In this document: positions 33,761 to 41,162 of the stretch, piece after piece
Position numbering within the stretch: the first letter of the stretch is position 1
Layout: the number at the start of each line of letters is the position of its first letter
NCBI GenBank assembly: GCA_039818285.1
Contig: JBCBUE010000012.1
Coordinates: forward strand, 1 to 61,430
DNA from: JBCBUE01 sp039818285
GTDB lineage: Bacteria > Planctomycetota > Phycisphaerae > Phycisphaerales > Phycisphaeraceae
Reading direction: 5' to 3'
Length of the DNA stretch: 61,430 bases
Made by a program: the position numbers and the translations under genes
The notes under the pieces: generated by a model
What the model was told of the DNA's origin: nothing
Databases searched by the model: none
The model's input: the letters and a program-made list of their open reading frames with translations, nothing else

Positions 33761-35173
33761 ATGCGTGCGTTGACCTTGAGTGTGTTGCTGTGCTTCGCGT
33801 GCTCGGCCTGGGCGATTGGTGCGCCCGATCTCGTTGACCGCGACGGCGATGCGGCGTGGCAGGAGGCGTACGCGGCCAAGGGGCCGACGGACCTGCGCGA
33901 GCACGCCTCGGCGGTGTTGGCGACGTTCGTGAGCAAGGCGTCGGAGATCCCGGTCGCGGACTACGACGCGGACGTGCTGCGGATGCTTCGGCCGAACGTG
34001 TCGATCGCGGCCGAGAAAGCCGTGCGAGCGTCGCTTGAATCGGGCACCTCCGCGACGGAAACGACGGACGCCCCAACGGCGAACCCATCGCGCGAGATGG
34101 CGCGAGTCGTGGTTTTGCGGCTGGAGGGCGAGGTCGGCGAAGACTTTCTTGCCGAAGGACTGGGCGAGGCACTGACGAAGCTGGCGGGGGCGGGAGACCT
34201 GGTGCTGATCGAGTTGGCGGGGCGCGGCGGCAGCGGCGCGGACGCGATGACGATGCGCAACGCGGTGCTTCGGGCCCGAGAGCGAATCCCGGTGTGGTGT
34301 TCGATTGAGGACGAGGCGTACGGCGCATTGCTGGGGGTGGTGATGGCGGCGGATCGCTGCTTTGTCTCGCCGGGGGCGAGCGTTGGGGCGATGGGGCAGG
34401 GGGCGGCGCCGGGCGAGGTGATCCACGGGAGTTTCAACGCCGCGTGGGTGGCACGGGTGACGTCGGCAAGCCCCGCGTTTGCCGGCATGGAGCCGTTGGT
34501 GGAGGCGATGTTCCTGCGGGATCAAACGGCGGCAGCGTGGGCCGAAGACGGCGAGGTGCGGGTGGGCGCTGAGGCGCCTGAGGCGATGGGTAATGCGGTG
34601 CTCGTGTCGGACGACGAGTCGTCGCTGCTGACGCTGACCGGCGAGGCGATGACTCGGCTGGGCACGGCGAGTCCGGCGGCCGAGTTGGACAACGCGCTCG
34701 CGGAGAAGCTGCAAGCCGAGCGGCTGATCCGGCGTGACTTTACGGATCAGGTCCAGGTGCATGCCCGCCGGATGGCGATCAACAGCAAGCAGGTGGCGAC
34801 GGATCGGGCGGAGCGTCGGCAGAGGATGTCGGAACTGCACAAGTTGCTACCCAGGATCATGCCGGCGTTGCGGGAGTTGCAGCGGCACGCGGAGAGCGTG
34901 GACCCAAGGCGCCAGACATACACGGTGTGGGAGGACACGGGGCGGTTCACCGGGGCGTCGTATCAGAAATGGCGTGATCACACGGATCAAGCAATCGCCG
35001 CGTGGCAGCGGGTACAGGCAGGCTGCAAGACGGGCGCGGAGCGTGTGAAGGAAGCAGAGGCGTTGGGTATGAACGAGGCGGCAAGCTACAAGTCGCAGCT
35101 CATGGCGATGAGCGACGTGGCCTCGCGGACAATCGATCGGCTACGCGAGGAGCGACGGAACTCGCGGCCTTGA
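33761..35173 (+). CDS. Secreted ClpP/SppA-fold protein lacking the catalytic serine
   Basis: 470 residues with a signal peptide (about 1-18, LTLSVLLCFACSAWA). A crotonase/ClpP-like domain (about 115-320) shows VVVLRLEGEVGEDF, LVLIELAGRGGSGADAMTMR, VWCSIEDEAYGALLGVVMAA and DRCFVSPGASVGAMG, the layout of NfeD-type or SppA-type membrane proteases. In those, a Ser precedes the glycine-rich turn at the site that here reads E185-A186-Y187-G188-A189. The nucleophile is therefore absent and the protein is probably not a protease. The C-terminal part (about 330-470) is helical and charged, possibly coiled coil. Function unknown. Confidence 0.68.
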   Translation: MRALTLSVLLCFACSAWAIGAPDLVDRDGDAAWQEAYAAKGPTDLREHASAVLATFVSKASEIPVADYDADVLRMLRPNVSIAAEKAVRASLESGTSATETTDAPTANPSREMARVVVLRLEGEVGEDFLAEGLGEALTKLAGAGDLVLIELAGRGGSGADAMTMRNAVLRARERIPVWCSIEDEAYGALLGVVMAADRCFVSPGASVGAMGQGAAPGEVIHGSFNAAWVARVTSASPAFAGMEPLVEAMFLRDQTAAAWAEDGEVRVGAEAPEAMGNAVLVSDDESSLLTLTGEAMTRLGTASPAAELDNALAEKLQAERLIRRDFTDQVQVHARRMAINSKQVATDRAERRQRMSELHKLLPRIMPALRELQRHAESVDPRRQTYTVWEDTGRFTGASYQKWRDHTDQAIAAWQRVQAGCKTGAERVKEAEALGMNEAASYKSQLMAMSDVASRTIDRLREERRNSRP

Positions 35174-35199
35174 TGAAAGCGTAAGCGCGGCCATCACGA

Positions 35200-38100
35200 T
35201 CACCCCACCGTCAACAACGGCAACTCCACCTTCTCCGCCTTCTCGATGACGCGCGGGTCACCCGGCGGCTGGAACCTGTCGATCGGGGCGGCGAGGAGTT
35301 CGCGGACGCTCTTGCGCGCGGCGACCATCTTGGGGTAGCGGACCTCGCGGTAGCCGGTGACGTTGGCGGGTGTCGCGAAGACCTGTTGCCAGCGGGTGTA
35401 GTCGCGGGCGTCGTCCGTGCGGTCCCACTCGTCGACGAGGCGCTCGTACCAGTCGCGGAAGTCGCGTTCGCGCTCGTGCCACTTGGGCAGCCAGCTCCGC
35501 AGGAAACGGGCCTTGCTCATCAGAGCCAGCTGCCAGTCGGTCGACTTCCAGGTGAAGCGGACCTTCTGCCCGAGCAGGTCGAACTCGGGGCGGTTGTGAT
35601 GGCGGTACTTGATCTTGTCGCCACGGGAGCGGTCGACCTTGAACCGCTCGGCGTCGCGGCGGTACTTCTCGGGGCTGGTCAGCAGGGCCGAGACGTAGGG
35701 CTCGTCCTTGATGAGCATGACCTTGGCGAGGTTGTGCACCACGGCCTCGGTGACGGCGAAGCCGTGCTCGGGGTGGTCCTTGTGGAAGGTGCGGACGAGG
35801 CGATCGCAGTACCGCCGGGCGTAGTCGATGCCCTGGCGTCTGCCGCCCCAGACGACGCAGTCGTGGGCGCGGACGATGACGTCGCGCATCAGGCGGTCGG
35901 CGACGCGGAGGCCGCGGGTGGCGCGGAAGGTCTGACGCATCAGCACGCGGAACTGCTTGGCGGTGGCGCTGCCGAAGCGTTCGTCGATGAGCGCGACCTT
36001 CTTGCGCAGGGCGACGCGGGCCGGCTCGTAGGCCTTGGTGTTGCGGAGGATGGCGGCGAAGCGCTGCGGCCAGGCGGCGATGCGCCGGCCGAGGGTGAAG
36101 GCCTTGAGGTTGGCGTCGGCGTGCCCGCCGGCGACCTTGCGGATGGCCGACTCGACGGCCTCGAGCGTCAGCGGCAGGTAGCCGCGCTGCATCGCGACGC
36201 CGAGCATCATGACGTTGGCGTAGAGCTTGTTGCCCAGGATGCGTTCGGAGAGCTCGCCGACGTTGGCGGCGAAGTACTGGTCGTTGCGGACGTGCTGCTT
36301 GAGCGAGGCCTCGATGCGGTCGTGGTCGTACTTGTCCTTGCCCAGCAGCATGAGGATCGTCAGCGTCGGGGCCGTGTTGACCACGGCGGCCGTGCGGTCC
36401 GGCGAGGCGACGCGGTACGGCAGCGAGGGGTCGACGCCGCGGGTGGCCTCCATGAGGTCGACGCCGAGCAAGAGGTCGGCCGTGCCGTAGACGATGTGCG
36501 GCGTGGTGGCGGGGGGCTGGTCGTCGTCGCCGCGGCGAGCGAACACGACCTGCGAGTAGACGCCGCCGTTGCGGATGGCCAGGCCCTTCTTGTCGACGAA
36601 CTGGACGTGGAAGCCCATGGCGTTGCCGGCCTCGACGAGCATGGCCGTGGCCGTGCCGATGCCCATGCCGCCGACGCCCGCGAGGTGGCAGCGCCACTGG
36701 TTGCGCGAGGCGTGGATCGGCTTGCCGGGGGCGGGCAGCTCGCCGTCGGTCAGGTCGGACGTGAGGGTCTGCGGGGCCTGCTTGCGGACGACGGTGATCT
36801 CCTCGAACGCCGGGCAGGCGTCGATCCGCTGGCAGGCGCCGTCGTTGACGCACCAAGACAAGTCTGTCGCCATCTTCGGGCCGTAGTCGGTCTCGACGTT
36901 GGTCAGGCCCGGGCAGCCGGTGCCCAGGGCGCACTCGAGGCAGTACTCGCAGGCCTCCTCGTTGACGTTCATGAACGTCTTCTTGGGGACAAAGCCCTTC
37001 TCGCGCTGCAGCCTGGCCTCGACGCGGCGGGCGCGGCGGTGGAAGGTGATGCCGCACTCCTTGTCGGCGATGACGATCTTCACGCCGTCGGCGAGGATCG
37101 TCTTCTCGAGCATGGCGCGGTAGCGGTCGCGGTCTGAGGGGTCCATGCGGACGATGCGGACGTCGCGCTTGAGGTTGGCGGGGACCATGCCGGCGACGAT
37201 CCGCTCGATGTCCATGGGGTTCATGGATCGGCCGGAGATGTCGGTCTCGACGCCGGAGTGCGGCTGATGGCCGGTCATCGCGGTCGTCTTGTTTTCCAGG
37301 ATGATGTAGGTGATGTCCTGGCCGGTGTAGATCGACTGGCCGATGGCGATCTGGCCGGAGTGGTGGAACGTGCCGTCGCCCATGAAGACGATCTGCTTGT
37401 TGTCGATGAAGGGGTCGACGCCCGCGCCGGTGCCGCCGCCCAGGCCCATGCCCGAGTAGTTGTGCATGAGCGTCTTGTTGGGCTCGAACATGAGCATCGT
37501 GTAGCAGCCGGTGTCGCCGTGGGCGACGAGGTCGACGGGGCCACGGCGGTGGCGGGCCTCCATGTAGTCGGCGTCGAGCAGGTCGTCGCGGAGCTCGAGC
37601 AGCACGGAGGAGGAGTCGCGGTGCGGGCAGCCGGGGCAGAAGCCGGGGATGCGGTTGGGCAGGTCGACCGAACCCTTGGCCGTGGCGCGCATGCGGGCGG
37701 CGAGGTGGGTCGCCTGATGCACGAGGGCCGGGCGGTAGTCCGGGGCGAAGTAGTCGAACAGCGGGGCCAGCCGATCGACAAGCAGCGACGGGTTGAGCCC
37801 GCGCGTCTCGGGGATGCCGTCCAGGTTGCCGGGGAAACGCTTGCCGTAGAGCTCGACCCGCTTGGCGTCCTCGCTTAGCGACTGAGCGAGCGCGTCGCGC
37901 ACCTGCCGCTCGACAAACCCACGGCGTTCCTCGATCACCACGACGTTGCGACACATCCCCGCCAGCCGCTCGACCAGCACGCCGTCGACCGGGTAGACCA
38001 TGCCGAGCTTGAGGATCGGGCACTGGGCGGTCATGCCCATGTCCTCGAGCGCCTGGGCCAGATAGCCGTACGCCGAGCCGGCGGCGATGAAACCGACAGC

Positions 38101-38892
38101 CGCGCGATCGCCCTTCTGCGGGCGGTGCAGGATGCGATTGACGCCCAAGTCACGGGCCGCGTCGATCGCCTTCTCGAACCGGTCGGCGAACGTCGCCTCC
38201 TGATGGCTCGTGCGCGGCGGCAGCAGGACCGTCTCCTCGACATACGGCTCGACGTCCTGCGTGTACTTGAGCGCTTTGCGCTGCTTGTCATTTACCTCGG
38301 GGAAGTGGTTGGGCTTGCAGACCACGCTGCCTCCGCCGTCGGCGTTGGTCACGGTCATCAGGTAGCCCATGTACGTGTTCGCCGCCGTGCCGATGCGGAA
38401 CGACAGGTCGATGAAGTCCTTGACCTCCTGTGGCCCGCAAGGCTCGACGATCGGCAGGCGCAGGTGTTCGGCCAGATAACGCGAGTCGGCCGGGACCTGC
38501 GTCGAGTCGTTCCACGGGTCGTCGCCGAGCACGATCAGCCCGCCGCCGCCCTGCGGCACGCCCGCGAGCACGCCCAGCGCCAGCGCGTCGGCCGCGACGT
38601 GACCGCCGACCGACTTGAACGCCGCGATCCCCCGCCCGCCGACCATCTGCAGGCCGTTGAGCATCGCCACCGAGATCGCCTCGTTCACCGCCATCCGCGC
38701 CACCACCCCGTGCTCGGCGAGCAACGGCCCGATGCGCTCGGCCGCGTCGAAGAAGCCCGCCACCGGCGAGCCGGGGTACCCCGTCAACAGGTTTACGCCA
38801 CCCGGCGTCTCCAACGCGCCCTTGACGAGCAGCTCGTTGCCGGTGAACAGGCAGAGGCCCGCTTCTTGCGTAAAGCGTGGGTCGATCTTCAT
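35200..38892 (-). CDS. Indolepyruvate ferredoxin oxidoreductase, fused alpha-gamma form
   Basis: 1230 residues, a single-chain enzyme that oxidatively decarboxylates aryl-pyruvates to acyl-CoA with reduction of ferredoxin. Order: pyrimidine-binding domain (about 15-230, LLTGYPGSPVAGFFDAAER), linker, TPP domain (about 420-600, GDTGCYTM, MGDGTFHHSGQIAIGQS, ENKTTAMTG), a ferredoxin-like cysteine cluster (about 650-700, CEYCLECALGTGCPG and CVNDGACQRIDACPA), the gamma domain (about 735-920, HLAGVGGMGIGTATAMLVEA), and a C-terminal DUF6537-type domain. This long form is common in proteobacteria and planctomycetes. AGGGACCC precedes the ATG by a few bases. It is monocistronic here. Confidence 0.9.
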   Translation of the reverse strand: MKIDPRFTQEAGLCLFTGNELLVKGALETPGGVNLLTGYPGSPVAGFFDAAERIGPLLAEHGVVARMAVNEAISVAMLNGLQMVGGRGIAAFKSVGGHVAADALALGVLAGVPQGGGGLIVLGDDPWNDSTQVPADSRYLAEHLRLPIVEPCGPQEVKDFIDLSFRIGTAANTYMGYLMTVTNADGGGSVVCKPNHFPEVNDKQRKALKYTQDVEPYVEETVLLPPRTSHQEATFADRFEKAIDAARDLGVNRILHRPQKGDRAAVGFIAAGSAYGYLAQALEDMGMTAQCPILKLGMVYPVDGVLVERLAGMCRNVVVIEERRGFVERQVRDALAQSLSEDAKRVELYGKRFPGNLDGIPETRGLNPSLLVDRLAPLFDYFAPDYRPALVHQATHLAARMRATAKGSVDLPNRIPGFCPGCPHRDSSSVLLELRDDLLDADYMEARHRRGPVDLVAHGDTGCYTMLMFEPNKTLMHNYSGMGLGGGTGAGVDPFIDNKQIVFMGDGTFHHSGQIAIGQSIYTGQDITYIILENKTTAMTGHQPHSGVETDISGRSMNPMDIERIVAGMVPANLKRDVRIVRMDPSDRDRYRAMLEKTILADGVKIVIADKECGITFHRRARRVEARLQREKGFVPKKTFMNVNEEACEYCLECALGTGCPGLTNVETDYGPKMATDLSWCVNDGACQRIDACPAFEEITVVRKQAPQTLTSDLTDGELPAPGKPIHASRNQWRCHLAGVGGMGIGTATAMLVEAGNAMGFHVQFVDKKGLAIRNGGVYSQVVFARRGDDDQPPATTPHIVYGTADLLLGVDLMEATRGVDPSLPYRVASPDRTAAVVNTAPTLTILMLLGKDKYDHDRIEASLKQHVRNDQYFAANVGELSERILGNKLYANVMMLGVAMQRGYLPLTLEAVESAIRKVAGGHADANLKAFTLGRRIAAWPQRFAAILRNTKAYEPARVALRKKVALIDERFGSATAKQFRVLMRQTFRATRGLRVADRLMRDVIVRAHDCVVWGGRRQGIDYARRYCDRLVRTFHKDHPEHGFAVTEAVVHNLAKVMLIKDEPYVSALLTSPEKYRRDAERFKVDRSRGDKIKYRHHNRPEFDLLGQKVRFTWKSTDWQLALMSKARFLRSWLPKWHERERDFRDWYERLVDEWDRTDDARDYTRWQQVFATPANVTGYREVRYPKMVAARKSVRELLAAPIDRFQPPGDPRVIEKAEKVELPLLTVG

Positions 38893-39094
38893 GAAGGGTC
38901 CCTGTCAAGCGGGTCGGCCAACGGGGCGTCGGGGGTCCGCGGACATTGCGGCCGCGGCTTGTCCAAAATTGCCATCCTTGGCCTCCGACGGGTTCGCCGT
39001 AATCGGCCCATCCTACCCACCCCCACCGCCCCTCGTCCACGGCCTTCTGACGCATCCCTTACCCCCGCCTCACACGGCCTTTACCATCCCCGCC

Positions 39095-40408
39095 ATGCCG
39101 GCCAAGACGCCCCCCGCCCTCGACATCACCGGCTTCGGCCTGGTCACCCCCCTGGGCCGAAACGCCTGGGAGACCTTCGCCGCTCTCCTGGCCGGCCGCA
39201 CCCTCGCCGACCGCGCCCCCCATCTCCCCGAATCCATCGGCCACGTCGACCTCGTCCGCGCCCTGGGCTGCGTCGCCAACGCCCAGCACGACCCCGTCGA
39301 CCCCGTCATCGCCATCGCCGAGGCCGCCGCCCGCGAGGCCGCCACCATGGCCGACCTCCCCCTCGACCACCTGCCCACCTGGATCGCCACCTCCAAGGGC
39401 GCCGTCGCCGCCGCCACCCCCAACCCCGCCCGCCCCCTGCTCGTCCAGCCGCCCATCCCCGACGATCACCCCGCCGCCACCCTCCCTCCCCACGACCCCC
39501 GCGCCTTGCTCGCCCGCCCCGGCGTCGCCGAGGCCTTCGCCCTCGGCCCCCACGCCACCCTCACCCACCACCTCGCCCGACGCACCAACCTCACCCCCGT
39601 TGCCCACCAGGTCGCCGCCTGCGCCTCCTCCCTCGTCGCCCTCCACCACGCCGCCCAACACCTCCGCCGCCTGCCCGAACCCCCGCCCGGCGCCGCCGTC
39701 TCCGCCCTCGTCGTCACCGCCGAAGCCTCCCTGCTCCCCACGTTCATCGCCAGCTACCAACGCCTCGGCGTCCTCGCTCCGCTTACCCGCGACACCTATC
39801 GCCAGACCCCCCTCGCCGCCGACCGCCACGGCTTCATGCTCGCCGAGCTCGCCGCCGCCGTCGTCCTCACCCGACGCCATCCATCCGACACATCCGACAC
39901 CAAAAATCAACAGTCAGACATCCAACTCATCGACACCGCCACCGTTAACGAGACCCACCACCTCATCCACCCGTCGCCGGACATGCCCGGCCTGCGCCGC
40001 ATCGCCGCCGCCCTCTTCGCCGGCCGAACCATCGACTGCCTGCACCCCCACGCCCCCGGCACCGCCGCCCACGACCCCGCCGAGCTGCGAGCCCTCGCCG
40101 ACGTCCTCAACGCCGAACGCGAGATGACCCACGAGCACGCCCCCGTCCACGTCTACGCCAACAAGGGCGCGATCGGCCACGCGCTCGGCGGCTCGGGCCT
40201 CGCCTCCCTGGTCCTCGCGGCCCTCTGCCTCACCGCCGGCAAACGCCCCCCCATGCCCTGGCTCGACCGGCCGATGAAACCTTGCGCGATGCCGATCACC
40301 CGCGCCGCGCAAACACTCCCCCGCACCGGCACCCACGCCGTCTTCGCCGCCGGCTTCGCGGGACACACCGCTGGAGCGCTCATCCATCGGGGGTCGGGCC
40401 ACAGCTGA
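39095..40408 (+). CDS. Beta-ketoacyl-acyl carrier protein synthase, stand-alone
   Basis: 437 residues. The KAS I/II thiolase fold has its full catalytic triad: Cys in VAACASSLVALHHA (about residues 171-184), His in HPHAPGTAAHDPAE (about 317-330) and His in NKGAIGHALGGSG (about 358-370). It begins DITGFGLVTPLGRNAWETF. No acyl carrier protein, ketoreductase or malonyl transferase is nearby, so it may act in fatty acid or a special lipid/polyketide pathway. GC-ending codons are even more frequent than in neighbouring genes. ATG at 39095 matches the family start. Confidence 0.82.
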   Translation: MPAKTPPALDITGFGLVTPLGRNAWETFAALLAGRTLADRAPHLPESIGHVDLVRALGCVANAQHDPVDPVIAIAEAAAREAATMADLPLDHLPTWIATSKGAVAAATPNPARPLLVQPPIPDDHPAATLPPHDPRALLARPGVAEAFALGPHATLTHHLARRTNLTPVAHQVAACASSLVALHHAAQHLRRLPEPPPGAAVSALVVTAEASLLPTFIASYQRLGVLAPLTRDTYRQTPLAADRHGFMLAELAAAVVLTRRHPSDTSDTKNQQSDIQLIDTATVNETHHLIHPSPDMPGLRRIAAALFAGRTIDCLHPHAPGTAAHDPAELRALADVLNAEREMTHEHAPVHVYANKGAIGHALGGSGLASLVLAALCLTAGKRPPMPWLDRPMKPCAMPITRAAQTLPRTGTHAVFAAGFAGHTAGALIHRGSGHS

Positions 40409-40495
40409 GACCCAAAGGCCGCTGCTCGCGCATGGATCACGTTCGGATCCGATTGATCTTTGGTTAAGAGACCGGCTGGCCCGTGCAAGCCGGGC

Positions 40496-40547
40496 GGCGA
40501 TCGAATAAACCGCAGCTCTAATTCATCTAACTTGAGGGAGGCCACGG
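40496..40547 (+). promoter_or_regulatory. 5' leader shared with the first PEP-CTERM gene
   Basis: GGCGATCG (40496-40503), ATTCATC (40521-40527) followed by TAAC, and GGGAGG (40536-40541) lie ahead of the ATG at 40548. The order and the 20-base distance from ATTCATC to the start codon match the leader of the PEP-CTERM gene at 3410. A small hairpin GCCCG/CGGGC is just upstream (about 40479-40495). Confidence 0.45.
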
Positions 40548-41162
40548 ATGAACCATGACAAGATCCTGACTATTTTCGGCGCAACCGCCGCGATCACCTC
40601 GGCCAGTGCCGCCAGCGTAAACGCCTCGGAAACCATCGCGGTCCCGTCGCTCACCACGACCTTTGACCTCGACACGCTCACCGACGGGCAGGGCTTCACC
40701 TTCGACGTCGACGACGACGGCAACACGCGTGATTTCACGATCTCCTTCTTCGACTCCAACGACGACGCCTTAACCGAAGTCACGAGTTTTGTGCTCGGCT
40801 CGTCCTGCTTTTTCTTAACGCAGTGGCCGGTCGATCGCACCCCTGTCGCCTTCGACATCGGCGACGAAGTGCCGCTCATCGGCGCCGTCAACGAAGGACG
40901 CACTGAATCGCTTGCCTTCGCGGACTACGACGACCCGACCATCGTTGCCTTTGGCTTCCAAGGCCTGGATGGCTCCGGCACCAGCTACGCGCAACGCGGC
41001 TTCTTCACCCTCGACTATGACGCGGCCAACAACACGCTGACGATCTCCGACGTCTACTACCGGTCGGACAACGAAGCCGGCTTCTTCGTCGTGCCGGAGC
41101 CAACCACGCTGGCCGTGATGGCCCTGGGCCTCACCGGCCTCTATCGGCGACGCCGCGACTGA
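40548..41162 (+). CDS. PEP-CTERM sorting domain protein, coupled to the AlkP-Fic gene
   Basis: 204 residues. Signal peptide (about 1-25, ILTIFGATAAITSASAASV), an acidic beta-rich body (e.g. FTFDVDDDGNTRDFTISFFD), and the C-terminal tripartite signal VVPEPTTLAVMALGLTGLYR then RRRD. Exosortase would process it at the PEP site for surface display. It begins with a strong GGGAGG 7 bases upstream. Its TGA (41160-41162) shares one base with the ATG of the AlkP-Fic gene, which implies coupled translation. Cellular role unknown. Confidence 0.85.
   Translation: MNHDKILTIFGATAAITSASAASVNASETIAVPSLTTTFDLDTLTDGQGFTFDVDDDGNTRDFTISFFDSNDDALTEVTSFVLGSSCFFLTQWPVDRTPVAFDIGDEVPLIGAVNEGRTESLAFADYDDPTIVAFGFQGLDGSGTSYAQRGFFTLDYDAANNTLTISDVYYRSDNEAGFFVVPEPTTLAVMALGLTGLYRRRRD

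Noticed and set aside
38125..39948. Very long plus-strand open frame rich in Arg, His and Pro opposite the IOR gene
   Set aside because: Antisense shadow of the indolepyruvate oxidoreductase and ketosynthase genes; GC-rich DNA keeps such frames open, and the composition is unlike a protein.
40409..40500. Cyclic-di-GMP riboswitch upstream of the second PEP-CTERM gene
   Set aside because: The conserved GEMM core elements are absent; only a short GCCCG/CGGGC hairpin is present.
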